Shown: positions 53,451 to 62,669 of the stretch, piece after piece
Numbering within the stretch: the first letter of the stretch is position 1
How the letters are laid out: the number at the start of each line of letters is the position of its first letter
Assembly (NCBI RefSeq): GCF_001038505.1
Contig: NZ_LDPY01000006.1
Location: 42,386 to 106,385, forward strand
Length of the DNA stretch: 64,000 bases
Origin: Puniceibacterium sp. IMCC21224
GTDB taxonomy: Bacteria > Pseudomonadota > Alphaproteobacteria > Rhodobacterales > Rhodobacteraceae
Direction: 5' to 3'
The notes under the pieces: model-generated
Seen by the model: only the letters and a program-made list of their open reading frames with translations
What the model was told of the DNA's origin: nothing
The model's database searches: none
Program-made: the position numbers and the translations under genes

Positions 53451-55409
53451 ATGATTTTTGGTATGGCACGGCGGGTCTGTTTGGTCCTGATGCTGGTGAT
53501 GGCACTGCCCATGCTGGCACCAGGCACTGGGCGCGCCCAGGTGGCACTGGATCTGCGCGAGGCGGATCTGCGCAGCTTTGTGCAGATCGTGTCCGAGGCG
53601 ACAGGGCGCAATTTTGTGCTGGATCCGACGGTGCGCGGCACGGTCACGGTACTGGCCCCCGGCACGATGTCGCCCGCGGCCCTCTATGAGGTGTTCCTGA
53701 ATGTGCTGGAACTGAACCGCCTGACCATTGTCGAGGGGGTCGAGGCAGACCGGATCGTGCCACTGAACACCGCGCGCGAACTGGCACCGGGGGGTGGCGG
53801 TTCGGGGGGGTACGAGACGCGGGTGATCCAGACCCGCAACATGACACCCGACGAGGTGGTCAACGTCATCCGCCCGCTGCTGCCCGCCGAGGCGGTGGTG
53901 TCGGTGGTGCCGGGCACCCGCATGCTGATCCTGTCGGACCGGGTCGGAAACCTGCGCCGGATCACCGATCTGATCGACCGGCTGGACACCCCCAAGTCCG
54001 AGCCGATTGAAATGGTGCGCCTGCGCAATGCCGATGCGGGGGACGTGCTGCAGGTGGTGCAGTCGATGAACCTGATCCCCGAAGGCGCCAGTGTCACCGT
54101 TGATCGGCGCTCAAACGCATTGGTCGTGTCGGGGTCCGAGGGGCTGCGCTCTCAGGTCCGGGCGCTGGCCGGGCGGCTTGATGCGCAGCAGAACACGCTG
54201 GCGTCTAGCGTGGTGCAGCTGAACTATGCCGATGCGGCGACGCTGTCGGATGTGGTTCTGCGCAGCTTTGCCAATGCTTCTGTTGATGGCGCGCCGGACA
54301 GTGGCAACACCATCCGCATCGTGTCGGAGCCGCAGACCAATTCGCTGCTGATCACCGCGCCGCAGGAACGCATGGGCGATATCGTCGCGATGATCCGCCA
54401 TCTCGACCGCAGGCCCACGCAGGTGTTGGTCGAGGCGGTGATCTTTGAGATGTCGGTCGAGGGGTTCTCGGACCTGTCGGCCCAGTTCGGCGCCATCGTC
54501 AACGAGGCGGTGGTGGGTGGCGTGCAGTTTTCGCTTGAGGGGCGGCCCAGTCTGACTGGTCTGGTGTCGTCGGTGCTGAACGGCGATTCCGTCGATGTGG
54601 GCAGTGGCGGCGTGATCGGCGGTGTTCCGGGGCAGGGGACGCGTGGCTTTGCCGGGTTCCTGTCGGCGATTGCCCAGACCAACTCTACAAGGCTGCTGTC
54701 GACCCCGTCGATCCTGACCCTGAACAGTCAGGAGGCCGAGATTGTCGTGGCACAAAACGTGCCGTTTGTGACCGGGTCGTTTGCCACGGTGGGCGACACC
54801 GCGCTGCCGGAAAACCCGTTCCAGACGATTGAGCGGCAGGATGTCGGCCTGACCCTGAACGTCACACCGCAGATCAATGCCGACGGCACGGTCAAGATGG
54901 TGATCAAACAGGAAGTGTCGAACCTGACCAATTCGCAGGCCTCGTCGGGGGGTGAGATCACGGCGCGGCGTGCCCTGTCGACAACCGTTCTGGTGCGCGA
55001 CGGCAATGTAATCATGCTGGGCGGTCTGCTTGAAGATGGCTTTGGTTCGGTCAGCCAGCGGGTGCCGGGTCTGTCGAACCTGCCGGTGCTGGGCGGGTTG
55101 TTCCGGGGCAAGAACCGCTCAAAGGATCAGCGCGTGCTGCTGGTGATGCTGCGCCCCCGGATCGTGCGCGACGACAAGGATGCCGCCAAACTCACCCGCG
55201 AAGTCGCCAGCGCCGCGCGCAAGGCAAGCCTTGCCATTGAGCCGGTGGACGCGGAACAATACCCGCGCACGCCCTCGGCGGCGTTTCCGTTCGACGGGGC
55301 GGATCTGAACCAACCTTTTGATGCCGGATTCATTGATGACGTTGCCCAGGACCGCAATTTTCCCCCCCTCCCGACCCGGCTCCGCTTCAACGGTGCCGCC
55401 AGTCGCTGA
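53451..55409 (+). CDS. gspD: Type II secretion outer-membrane secretin
   Basis: A 652-residue secretin forming the outer-membrane channel. ATG 53451 follows GAGAGAGCAGAGC; a signal peptide (ARRVCLVLMLVMALPMLAPG) is present. Domains in order: N0 (LREADLRSFVQIVSEATGRN), N1 (VIQTRNMTPDEVVNVIRPLL), N2 (MVRLRNADAGDVLQVVQSM), N3 (VVQLNYADAATLSDVVLRS), and the secretin core with FSDLSAQFG, LLSTPSILTLNSQEAEIVVA, VGLTLNVTPQIN and VPGLSNLPVLGGLFRGK. The end lacks an obvious pilotin-binding S-domain but has an acidic tail. Its 3' end overlaps gspE by about 90 bases in another frame. Confidence 0.95.
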   Translation: MIFGMARRVCLVLMLVMALPMLAPGTGRAQVALDLREADLRSFVQIVSEATGRNFVLDPTVRGTVTVLAPGTMSPAALYEVFLNVLELNRLTIVEGVEADRIVPLNTARELAPGGGGSGGYETRVIQTRNMTPDEVVNVIRPLLPAEAVVSVVPGTRMLILSDRVGNLRRITDLIDRLDTPKSEPIEMVRLRNADAGDVLQVVQSMNLIPEGASVTVDRRSNALVVSGSEGLRSQVRALAGRLDAQQNTLASSVVQLNYADAATLSDVVLRSFANASVDGAPDSGNTIRIVSEPQTNSLLITAPQERMGDIVAMIRHLDRRPTQVLVEAVIFEMSVEGFSDLSAQFGAIVNEAVVGGVQFSLEGRPSLTGLVSSVLNGDSVDVGSGGVIGGVPGQGTRGFAGFLSAIAQTNSTRLLSTPSILTLNSQEAEIVVAQNVPFVTGSFATVGDTALPENPFQTIERQDVGLTLNVTPQINADGTVKMVIKQEVSNLTNSQASSGGEITARRALSTTVLVRDGNVIMLGGLLEDGFGSVSQRVPGLSNLPVLGGLFRGKNRSKDQRVLLVMLRPRIVRDDKDAAKLTREVASAARKASLAIEPVDAEQYPRTPSAAFPFDGADLNQPFDAGFIDDVAQDRNFPPLPTRLRFNGAASR

Positions 55410-56910
55410 GTTGGACGCCGTCCCGGCGTCTGCGGGGCTGGCGACCGATCCGGTGTCAGGCACAGTATTGGCGCGCCTGCCCTTTGCCTTTGCCCGCGAC
55501 AATCAGGTGGCGATTGAGGGTGCGCGGCTGATCGCGGGCCCCGGTGCCACCCTGACTGGCCTGCGCGAGGCGCGCAGGCGGGCAGGCCACACGCTGGAGA
55601 TCACGCAGGAGGACGCGCCGGGATTCGAGATGGCGCTGGCGCGGCTGTATCAATCCGGCGACGAGGGCGCGGATGATGACACGCTGCTGTTCGACCTTGA
55701 GGACACCAACCGCCCCAACCGCGAACGCGATCTGCTGGACGAGGCCGAGGATGCCCCGGTGATCCAGCTGGTCAACCAGCTGCTGCGCCGTGCGGTGCTG
55801 GCGGGTGCGTCGGATCTGCATGTGGAACCTTATGAGGGGGGGCTGCGCGCCCGGATGCGGATCGACGGATTTTTGCAGCCGGTGCTGGACCGCGCCGACG
55901 TGCCGGTGAAACGCATCGTCTCACGGCTCAAGGTGATGGCGGGGCTGGATATCGCCGAAACCCGCCTGCCGCAGGACGGGCGCATCCCGCTGCGGCTGGG
56001 GGGCCGGCTGATCGACACGCGGGTCAGTTCGCTGCCCGGCAATTACGGCGAACGGGTGGTTTTACGGATCCTCGACCGGCAGGCGGGGCTGATGCCGCTG
56101 GACGGTCTGGGGCTGTCGCCCGATCAGATCGTGTTGCTGGAACGGCTGTCGCGCCTGCCCAACGGCATCATCCTCGCCACCGGGCCGACCGGATCGGGCA
56201 AGACAACAACGCTTTATTCGCTGCTCAAGCTCGCCAATCGGGAAGAGCGCAATATCGTCACGGTCGAAGATCCGATTGAATATGACCTGCCAGGGGTCAG
56301 CCAATCCCAGATCAACGCCGAGATAGGGATGACCTTTGCTGCCGGTCTGCGCGCCACCCTGCGCCAGGACCCGGATGTCATTCTGGTGGGCGAGATCCGC
56401 GATGGTGAAACCGCCGGTGTCGCGGCGCAAGCGGCACTGACCGGGCATCTGGTGTTCTCGTCCCTGCACGCCAACGGATCGGTGGGCGCGGTGGTGCGGC
56501 TGCGCGACCTCGGGCTTGATAACTTCCTGATTGCCGCGACTCTGCGGGGGGTGATCGCGCAGCGGTTGTTGCGCAGGCTTTGCCCGGAATGCCGCCATCC
56601 GCATGCGCCCAGCGTGTCCGAGGCGGCGTTTTTTGACAAACATGCCTTGCCACTGCCGCTGCGGATCTATGACGCGGTGGGCTGTCCGGCTTGCAACGGC
56701 ACGGGCTATTCGGGCCGCGTCGGTATCTTTGAGATGCTGGAAGTCACCGAAGAACTGCGTGCCGCCATCGACCGCAACCTGCCCGAGACCGAGCTGCGCC
56801 CGATGGCGCTGAGCGCGCGCGAGACGCTGGCCGGGCAGGGGTTGGCCGAGGTGGCAGCGGGCCGCACAGCATTGGCCGAGGTGCTGCGCGTGGTGGGCGA
56901 CGTGGCGTGA
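55321..56910 (+). CDS. gspE: Type II secretion ATPase
   Basis: A 529-residue cytoplasmic ATPase powering pseudopilus growth. It starts inside gspD; ATG 55321 and ATG 55336 are both possible and neither has a strong ribosome-binding site, so coupling to gspD translation is likely. N1E-type domain to about residue 140, then LLRRAVLAGASDLHVEPYEG, Walker A GPTGSGKTTT (from residue 288), Asp box VTVEDPIEYDL, Walker B PDVILVGEIRDGETA and His box GHLVFSSLHANG. A four-cysteine zinc module is present (CPECRH and CPACNGTGYSGR). All key residues are intact. It overlaps gspF by 4 bases. Confidence 0.95.
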   Translation: MPDSLMTLPRTAIFPPSRPGSASTVPPVAELDAVPASAGLATDPVSGTVLARLPFAFARDNQVAIEGARLIAGPGATLTGLREARRRAGHTLEITQEDAPGFEMALARLYQSGDEGADDDTLLFDLEDTNRPNRERDLLDEAEDAPVIQLVNQLLRRAVLAGASDLHVEPYEGGLRARMRIDGFLQPVLDRADVPVKRIVSRLKVMAGLDIAETRLPQDGRIPLRLGGRLIDTRVSSLPGNYGERVVLRILDRQAGLMPLDGLGLSPDQIVLLERLSRLPNGIILATGPTGSGKTTTLYSLLKLANREERNIVTVEDPIEYDLPGVSQSQINAEIGMTFAAGLRATLRQDPDVILVGEIRDGETAGVAAQAALTGHLVFSSLHANGSVGAVVRLRDLGLDNFLIAATLRGVIAQRLLRRLCPECRHPHAPSVSEAAFFDKHALPLPLRIYDAVGCPACNGTGYSGRVGIFEMLEVTEELRAAIDRNLPETELRPMALSARETLAGQGLAEVAAGRTALAEVLRVVGDVA

Positions 56911-58142
56911 AGGCCTATAGCTACACAGCATATACTGACACCGGCCGCAGGCGCACCGGCACCGTGGTCGCCGAGACCGAGGCCCATGCCGCGCAGGAGC
57001 TGGCCGCCAAGGGGCTGTTTGTATCGGAACTGGCCGACCGGGGGACTGCAGGTCGCAAACCCGGGGGCGGGCGGGCCCGGGGCGGGTTTCTGACCCGCAG
57101 CACCCGGCTGAATGCTGATCTTCAGGCGGTCTTTACCCGGCAGATGGCGGTTCTGCTGGGGGCCGAACTGCCGATGGAGGCCGCGCTGGAAGCCGTGCGT
57201 GCCGGTGGTGCCAGCCCTGCAATGGATGCTGTGGCAGCGCGCGCGCGGGCGGCGCTGCTCGAAGGGCAGGCGCTGTCGGATGCACTGGAACACTCGGGGG
57301 CGGGCTTTGCGCGGGCCTATATCGCCGCCCTGCGCGCGGGTGAACGATCCGGCGATGTCGGCACTGTCATGGCCGAACTGGCGGACTATCTGGACACCCA
57401 GGGCAACGACCGGGCACAAATTGGGGCTGCGCTGGTCTATCCGGGTTTTGTCGCTGCCGTGGCGGTGCTGGTCTGCGGTATCCTGATGGTCAATGTCGCC
57501 CCCGAAATCGTGGCGATGTTCGAACTGTCGGACCGCCCGCTGCCTGACATTACCCGGGTGGTGCTGGGAATCAGTGACTGGATCCGTGGCAACCTGCTGC
57601 TGATCGGTGCAGGGATCGCTGGATTGGTGGTGCTGGGCATCACGAGCGGGCGGGTGCCGGTGTTGCGCAATGCCCGCGACCGAATGGTGTTGCGCCTGCC
57701 AGTCGCGGGGCGGCTGATGCGGTTATCATCCGCAGTGCAATATCTGCGCACGCTGGCGCTGGTATTGGGCAGCCGCCATGCGGTGCTGTCGGCGGTGGAT
57801 TCTGCGGGCGAGGTTCTGAGCGTCGCGCGGTTCCAGCGCGAGGCGCAGGCGGTGTCCGAGGCGGTACGCCAGGGCGAAAGCCTGTCCACGGCGCTGGACC
57901 GGCTGTCGTTCATCCCACCCGTTGCGCGGCAACTGGTCAGCGCGGGCGAGATGTCGGCCAAGCTGGCGCGCATGGCCGAACGATCCGCCGTGCTGGTGGA
58001 AAATGGCCTGAGCCTTGAGCGCAAGCGCATCGCCGCACTGCTGGAGCCGATGCTGATGATGCTGGTGGGCGCGCTTGTGCTGACCATTGTACTGGCGGTG
58101 CTGCTGCCGATCTTTGATCTGCAATCGGTGGTCGCGGGGTGA
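56907..58142 (+). CDS. gspF: Type II secretion inner-membrane platform protein
   Basis: A 411-residue platform protein starting with GTG 56907, which overlaps the gspE stop (GTGA). It has the usual N-terminal YSYTAYTDTGRRRTGTVVAE domain, two homologous T2SSF domains (FTRQMAVLLGAELPMEAAL and YLRTLALVLGSRHAVLSAV) and three membrane helices, the last being LMMLVGALVLTIVLAVLLPIF. It binds GspE and the pseudopilins. It ends the gspD-E-F operon; the convergent gene on the other strand stops 39 bases away. Confidence 0.94.
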   Translation: MKAYSYTAYTDTGRRRTGTVVAETEAHAAQELAAKGLFVSELADRGTAGRKPGGGRARGGFLTRSTRLNADLQAVFTRQMAVLLGAELPMEAALEAVRAGGASPAMDAVAARARAALLEGQALSDALEHSGAGFARAYIAALRAGERSGDVGTVMAELADYLDTQGNDRAQIGAALVYPGFVAAVAVLVCGILMVNVAPEIVAMFELSDRPLPDITRVVLGISDWIRGNLLLIGAGIAGLVVLGITSGRVPVLRNARDRMVLRLPVAGRLMRLSSAVQYLRTLALVLGSRHAVLSAVDSAGEVLSVARFQREAQAVSEAVRQGESLSTALDRLSFIPPVARQLVSAGEMSAKLARMAERSAVLVENGLSLERKRIAALLEPMLMMLVGALVLTIVLAVLLPIFDLQSVVAG

Positions 58143-58181
58143 CACCGCAACCCGCGCACCCGGGCGACCGCAGACTGCAGG

Positions 58182-59150
58182 TCAGCTGCGCGCCTGCGCC
58201 GCGATCTGGTCCCACCAATAGGCCAGGCCCAGACGGTTCATCAGCTCTGTGCGCGATGCGGGGGCGTCCTGGACCGGGGCAAAGGTATCGCGCCAGCGGG
58301 CCAGACGCTCAGTGCTGAGGTCGCATTCGTGCCAGGTGTCGACAAAGGCCACAGGCAGTTGTGTGTAGGCGCGGCCCGTGGCTGTGGCGCGGATGATCGG
58401 GATCGACCCATGCAGCATCGTCTGCCAGGCCTTCGGTGACGGATCAAACCCACCCCCCTCGGCGCAGAGAACAAAGGCGTGGCTCTGCATCAGGGACAGG
58501 AATTCCGCCTCGGGCACCTCGGTGTCCAGAACGGTGCAGACCCCGCCCCAGTCGCTGCGGGCGCGGTCGCTGATCTGGCGGCGCAGATCCCATTGCGGAC
58601 CGGGGCGTACCCGATGGCCGACCAGAATCCGCAATGGCCGGTCCCGCAGGGGAACAGAGGGGCCAACGGGAACGCCTGTGTCGGGCGGCCCATCGCGAAA
58701 GACCATCCCGGTGGGCAGGGAGGCAAAGCGGGGATCAGCGCCATCGGACAGGTTCTCGGCAAACCAGCGGATCAGATGCGGATGGTCCAGAATGGCCTGA
58801 ATGTGACCCTGTTCTATGGCAGTATAGCCGCGCCAGCGCTGATCGCATTGCCGTGGCAGGGTCACATCCTCGGACCCTGAGACCAGCACAAATGGCTGCT
58901 TCAGGTCGGGCAGGATCCGTGTGGCAAATTCGGTCAATGCGTGAAACGGATCGCGCAGCGACAGAAAGATATGCCGTGGTGCCGGGGTCGCATCATTGCG
59001 ATGCAGGTGAATCCGGGGGGCCTTGCCATCACTAAGGACAACCCAGTCGCAGCGCGCCGCGATGCCGGTGATCCGGTATGCATCCGCCCCGGCCCCGCGG
59101 GGAAACAGGCGGATATTGTGGGGGTCATCCAGGGTCTGTGGTGGGGTCAT
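58182..59150 (-). CDS. Exostosin-like putative glycosyltransferase
   Basis: A 322-residue cytosolic protein. The C-terminal half has HAFVLCAEGGGFDPSPKAWQ, then TMLHGSIPIIRATATG and PVAFVDTWHECD, resembling the donor-site half of exostosin-type (GT47-like) glycosyltransferases, where a C-P-x-G-x-x-x-D-x-x-R/K-x-W-E pattern is followed by GCIPVI and D-W. The N-terminal half is not recognised. It lies 41 bases downstream of the glycosyltransferase-sulfotransferase fusion gene, so these minus-strand genes may form one unit with the 4-epimerase. If the call is right it adds a sugar, possibly uronic acid or hexosamine, to the surface polymer. Only moderate certainty. Confidence 0.6.
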   Translation of the reverse strand: MTPPQTLDDPHNIRLFPRGAGADAYRITGIAARCDWVVLSDGKAPRIHLHRNDATPAPRHIFLSLRDPFHALTEFATRILPDLKQPFVLVSGSEDVTLPRQCDQRWRGYTAIEQGHIQAILDHPHLIRWFAENLSDGADPRFASLPTGMVFRDGPPDTGVPVGPSVPLRDRPLRILVGHRVRPGPQWDLRRQISDRARSDWGGVCTVLDTEVPEAEFLSLMQSHAFVLCAEGGGFDPSPKAWQTMLHGSIPIIRATATGRAYTQLPVAFVDTWHECDLSTERLARWRDTFAPVQDAPASRTELMNRLGLAYWWDQIAAQARS

Positions 59151-59191
59151 CGCCGCTATACTCTGTCTTTGGTCGCGCCGCCTGTCGCGGG

Positions 59192-61042
59192 TTAGCGAGG
59201 TTTTGGGTCAGGCCTGCGGCCATTGGTGAGGATCGGCGCAAATACCGGAACGGCGTCGTCGAATTCGGCCCGGATGGCATCCAGACGGGTCAGGTCAGCG
59301 GCGTCATCAACACCCGCCGCCAGGCGCTCGAAAATGGCGTAGCTGTCGCGATACCACCTGGCGAGCAGTCCGGCCCCCGATCCCGCAGTGGTGCGATGGT
59401 TGCGCAGTCCGGCCGACAGGAACCCTTCCATGTCCTGTGCCGCCGTGTCGGTGTACAGCGGCAGACCAAAGGTTTTGGCGATGCCGGCAACCACGGCGGG
59501 GGCGGTCTCCAACAGCCGGTCATAGCTGGTGAAATGGCGGGGCAATCCGCGACACGCCGCCTCGGCCTCGAGGGTGTGACGCAACCAGAGCAGGTGGGTA
59601 AAGGCCGGTTCAAAGCGATAGCGGCTGGCCAGAGACCCCGCCACCTCTTGTGGATTGCGATGGGTCAGCAGCGGCAAAAGCCGGGTGCCACGCTTTTCCA
59701 GCACGGCGTGCCAGAACGGCAACAGGCGACAGATCCGCGGATCTTTCAGCACAAAAAGTCCGGTGGTGCCGAATTCGCCGTCCAGCACCCTAATGGCGGC
59801 ATCATGCTTGGCGCGCACTTCGGGTGTGGTGAACCAGTCCGGGTCGATCGGGCGCCAGTCCTTCCAGCTGCTGCCCGCAGAGGCCAGCAGCGCATCGTTG
59901 AGATCGCGCACCGGGATGGATTCAAAGAACCCTTTGGGATTGCTGAAATGCGGCTCCATCTGGGTGCCGGGCGGAGTGGCCCCCAGCAGCGTCAGCGCCC
60001 CCGCCAGCGCCGAGGTACCAGACCGGTGCATCCCCAGCACCATGAGACAGCTTTGCTGTGGGTTGGTTGGCTTTGCGGCCCTCACCGTCAGAGTCGGCTC
60101 TGTTTTGGCGATTTCATTGCGGGCCTGATCCCGGTCTGACATCTCACCAAGAGGTCCGCCGATACGGCGGGCCAGCCGGGCGCGCAGATCCCGCCCGCCG
60201 GACCAGTCCAGACTGCCGCGCGGATGATACTGCAACCCCATGAGGCTGTGAAACTCAAGCTCTTTGAGCGGCAGCAGATTCCACCCGGTCTTGAGAAAGA
60301 CAAGTTCGAACGGATGCGGGGTCAGGCCGAAATAGGCCCCTCTGGTCTGCGGGTGCCCGTTCTGGGTCGCCGGATTGATATCGCTGTGCGGCTGACGGTA
60401 ATCCAACGCGCCATAAGGTGGCAGCCAGCACGAGATGTTCCAGCCATTGCCACGCACCAGCGCGCTCATCCGCAGCTCGCAATCGGACACGGCGCCGTTC
60501 TTGTCCAGCCCAGGCGCATTGGCATAAAGGTTCTGCGCCTTGAGCAGGTCAAAGCAGTCCCCGGTCATCGCATGGGCCGAGCTTTGGACATGCGAATAGG
60601 GCGTGGGATCGTTCGGATGCCGATCGCGATAGGCTGCATGCGCCGGGCGGTTGTCATGCAGGATGTTGATCGTCGCACCGCACAGATGCACGTCACCCGT
60701 CAGCTGATTCAGAAAGGGCACGGTCCAGCTTTGATCGGCGTAGTGCGGCAGAAACGGGCCGCGCACGGTGCAATTGACAAAGATCAGCCGGTCATAGGTA
60801 TCCAGCGCACCGCTGGCAGCAAGCCCGGCATAGCTGCCAAAATCATGGCCGAAATTGCCGGTGTGAATGTAGCGAATATTGTCACGCTGGGGCAGATCGA
60901 CGCTGTGTTCCCCCGCGATCACGATGAAAAATTCGAGATCCGGCTGCCAGCCCCGGGCCAGAAAGTAGATCAGGTTGTCACGGTAGCCCGGTGTTTTTTC
61001 AAAGTAGTGATAGACCACTGCGATCTTGCCATGCTGGCCCAT
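59192..61042 (-). CDS. Glycan-synthesis domain fused to sulfotransferase
   Basis: A 616-residue protein from ATG 61042 (MGQHGKIAVVYHYFEKTPGY). Residues 1-270 resemble the rhamnan-synthesis/RgpF-like family: IHTGNFGHDFGSYAGLAASG, YDRLIFVNCTVRGPFLP and GDVHLCGATINI. Residues about 325-616 are a sulfotransferase with PAPS loop LMVLGMHRSGTSALAGALTL and the segment LVLKDPRICRLLPF-like FVLKDPRICRLLPFW, common in bacterial sulfotransferase family proteins, plus LLTHRNPQEVAGSLASRY for the 3'-phosphate. It lies 35 bases after the UDP-glucuronate 4-epimerase stop, suggesting an operon. It is the second protein here that joins sugar transfer and sulfation in one chain. Acceptor unknown. Confidence 0.82.
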   Translation of the reverse strand: MGQHGKIAVVYHYFEKTPGYRDNLIYFLARGWQPDLEFFIVIAGEHSVDLPQRDNIRYIHTGNFGHDFGSYAGLAASGALDTYDRLIFVNCTVRGPFLPHYADQSWTVPFLNQLTGDVHLCGATINILHDNRPAHAAYRDRHPNDPTPYSHVQSSAHAMTGDCFDLLKAQNLYANAPGLDKNGAVSDCELRMSALVRGNGWNISCWLPPYGALDYRQPHSDINPATQNGHPQTRGAYFGLTPHPFELVFLKTGWNLLPLKELEFHSLMGLQYHPRGSLDWSGGRDLRARLARRIGGPLGEMSDRDQARNEIAKTEPTLTVRAAKPTNPQQSCLMVLGMHRSGTSALAGALTLLGATPPGTQMEPHFSNPKGFFESIPVRDLNDALLASAGSSWKDWRPIDPDWFTTPEVRAKHDAAIRVLDGEFGTTGLFVLKDPRICRLLPFWHAVLEKRGTRLLPLLTHRNPQEVAGSLASRYRFEPAFTHLLWLRHTLEAEAACRGLPRHFTSYDRLLETAPAVVAGIAKTFGLPLYTDTAAQDMEGFLSAGLRNHRTTAGSGAGLLARWYRDSYAIFERLAAGVDDAADLTRLDAIRAEFDDAVPVFAPILTNGRRPDPKPR

Positions 61043-61077
61043 TGTCTGTCCTTTTATCCCTGGCACAAGATCCGGCT

Positions 61078-62091
61078 CTATTTGCCCGAATAGTCCCGAT
61101 ACCATTTGATGAACTGCGCAATCCCGTCATGCACATCGGTCTGCGGGCAATATCCGGTCAGCGTCTTGAGCAGCGACGCATCCGCCCAGGTGGCCGGAAC
61201 GTCGCCGGGCTGCATCTCCATCATGTTGCGCTGTGCTGTCACGCCCAGGACATCCTCGATCGCCTCGACAAAATCCAGCAAGCGGACCTTGTCGGAATTG
61301 CCGATATTCACCACCCGCCAGGGGGCAACGGCAGACAGGCTGTCACCCGGCGCAATATCGTCAGGTGTCTCAGGGCGCACCGGCACAGCGTCGATCAACA
61401 GGCGGATGCCCCGCACAAGATCATCGACATAGGTAAAGTCACGGTACATCTCGCCGTGATTATAGATGTCGATCGGGCGCCCTTCGAGGATGGCATCGAC
61501 AAATTTGTAGAGCGCCATGTCGGGGCGTCCCCAGGGGCCGTAGACGGTGAAAAACCGAAACATCGTGGTTGGCAGGTCGTACAGATGCGCATAGGCGTGG
61601 CCCATGCTCTCGGTCGCCTTTTTGGTGGCGGCGTAGATCGTCAGCTGGCTGTCGGCCTTCTGCGTCTCGATATAGGGCATGGCGGTTTCCGCACCATACA
61701 CCGACGAGGTCGAGGCCATCAGCAGATGCGATACGGCATGCCGCCGCGCCGCCTCGATCACGTTGAAGCTGCCCACCACATTGGCGTCGATATAGGCGCG
61801 GGGGTTTTCGAGGCTGTAGCGCACTCCGGCTTGCGCCGCGAGGTGCACGATCACATCCGGCGCAAAGGCGTCGATGGCATCGTCCAGCGCCGCGCGATCT
61901 TCGAGCATGGCCTCGGTTGCGGTGAAGTTGGGGGATTGCAGCAGGATCTGATGGCGGCGCTGTTTGAGCGCGACATCATAGTAGTCTGTCATGCCGTCGA
62001 ACCCCGCCACGATCAGGCCTTCGTCCAGCAACAGCCGGGCGAGGTGAAATCCGATAAACCCGGCGGTCCCGGTGATAAAAATACGCTGCAT
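61078..62091 (-). CDS. UDP-glucuronate 4-epimerase
   Basis: A 337-residue NAD-dependent SDR epimerase. The Rossmann loop is [18 protein letters not shown], followed by [15 protein letters not shown], the catalytic YAATK (Tyr 153, Lys 157) and [19 protein letters not shown], features of the UDP-glucuronate 4-epimerase (LspL/Cap1J) branch rather than GalE. It would turn the UDP-glucuronate made by Ugd into UDP-galacturonate. It heads a minus-strand cluster with the sulfotransferase fusion and exostosin-like gene. Upstream lies a 236-bp divergent spacer toward the ArsR regulator. Confidence 0.9.
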   Translation of the reverse strand: MQRIFITGTAGFIGFHLARLLLDEGLIVAGFDGMTDYYDVALKQRRHQILLQSPNFTATEAMLEDRAALDDAIDAFAPDVIVHLAAQAGVRYSLENPRAYIDANVVGSFNVIEAARRHAVSHLLMASTSSVYGAETAMPYIETQKADSQLTIYAATKKATESMGHAYAHLYDLPTTMFRFFTVYGPWGRPDMALYKFVDAILEGRPIDIYNHGEMYRDFTYVDDLVRGIRLLIDAVPVRPETPDDIAPGDSLSAVAPWRVVNIGNSDKVRLLDFVEAIEDVLGVTAQRNMMEMQPGDVPATWADASLLKTLTGYCPQTDVHDGIAQFIKWYRDYSGK

Positions 62092-62270
62092 GACGCCCCC
62101 GTTGCGACCAGATTTCGGCCTTGCCCGGTGATAGTCGCCCAGCCTGTCAGGAACAAGGGAGGGGTGGCCTCAGGAATATCTGGCAGGCGTTCACGTGTCC
62201 GGTGCGAGCCCATGTTGCTCCTTGGTGTGAGTGCGACAAATGTTTGCTCTTCTTGGTTGTATGCCATCAG

Positions 62271-62337
62271 TTAGGATATTTCCTAAGTATTATTGACATC
62301 TGCTCTTGCGTGATGTTACTTAGGGAGATGTCTAAGT
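62271..62337. promoter_or_regulatory. Two inverted repeats at the arsR-type promoter, likely operator sites
   Basis: TTAGGA-TATT-TCCTAA (62271-62286) and ACTTAG-8-CTAAGT (62318-62323 and 62332-62337) both contain the half-site CCTAAGT. The second spans the regulator's start codon. A TTGACA hexamer at 62293-62298 lies between them, with a poor -10 match near 62316. Such spacing suits autorepression by the ArsR-type protein. Confidence 0.55.
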
Positions 62338-62669
62338 TTGATCCCAACCTCGATCAGTGCTTTTCCGCTCTCGGCGATCCGACGCGGCGCTTGATCCTGC
62401 AACGCCTTGCGCAAGGCGAGGCGAGCGTCAGCGAATTGGCCGAGCCGCATGACATGGCGCTGCCGTCCTTCATGGAGCACTTGAAGAAGCTGGAATCGGC
62501 TGGCCTCGTCACATCGAAAAAGCAAGGTCGAACACGAACCTGCGAACTTGCCCCCGATGCTTTTGCGCCCGCCAAAGACTGGCTGAGCGAGCAAAGCGCG
62601 ATCTGGGATGCGCGGCTCGACCGCCTTGATGATTACGTCACCAATTTGATGAAGGAACGCAAAAAATGA
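62328..62669 (+). CDS. ArsR/SmtB-family transcriptional regulator
   Basis: A 113-residue winged-helix repressor. The DNA-binding core is CFSALGDPTRRLILQRLAQG, ASVSELAEPHDMALPSFMEH and LESAGLVTSKKQGRTRTCEL, ending with the DWLSEQSAIWDARLDRLDDY helix typical of the ArsR subgroup that accompanies SRPBCC (AHSA1) genes. It lacks the metal-binding cysteines of arsenic sensors. ATG 62328 has GGGAG only one base upstream; if transcription starts from the TTGACA at 62293 the message could be leaderless. ATG 62313 is an alternative start. It overlaps the next gene by 4 bases. The DNA is less GC-rich than the rest of the window. Confidence 0.9.
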   Translation: MSKFDPNLDQCFSALGDPTRRLILQRLAQGEASVSELAEPHDMALPSFMEHLKKLESAGLVTSKKQGRTRTCELAPDAFAPAKDWLSEQSAIWDARLDRLDDYVTNLMKERKK

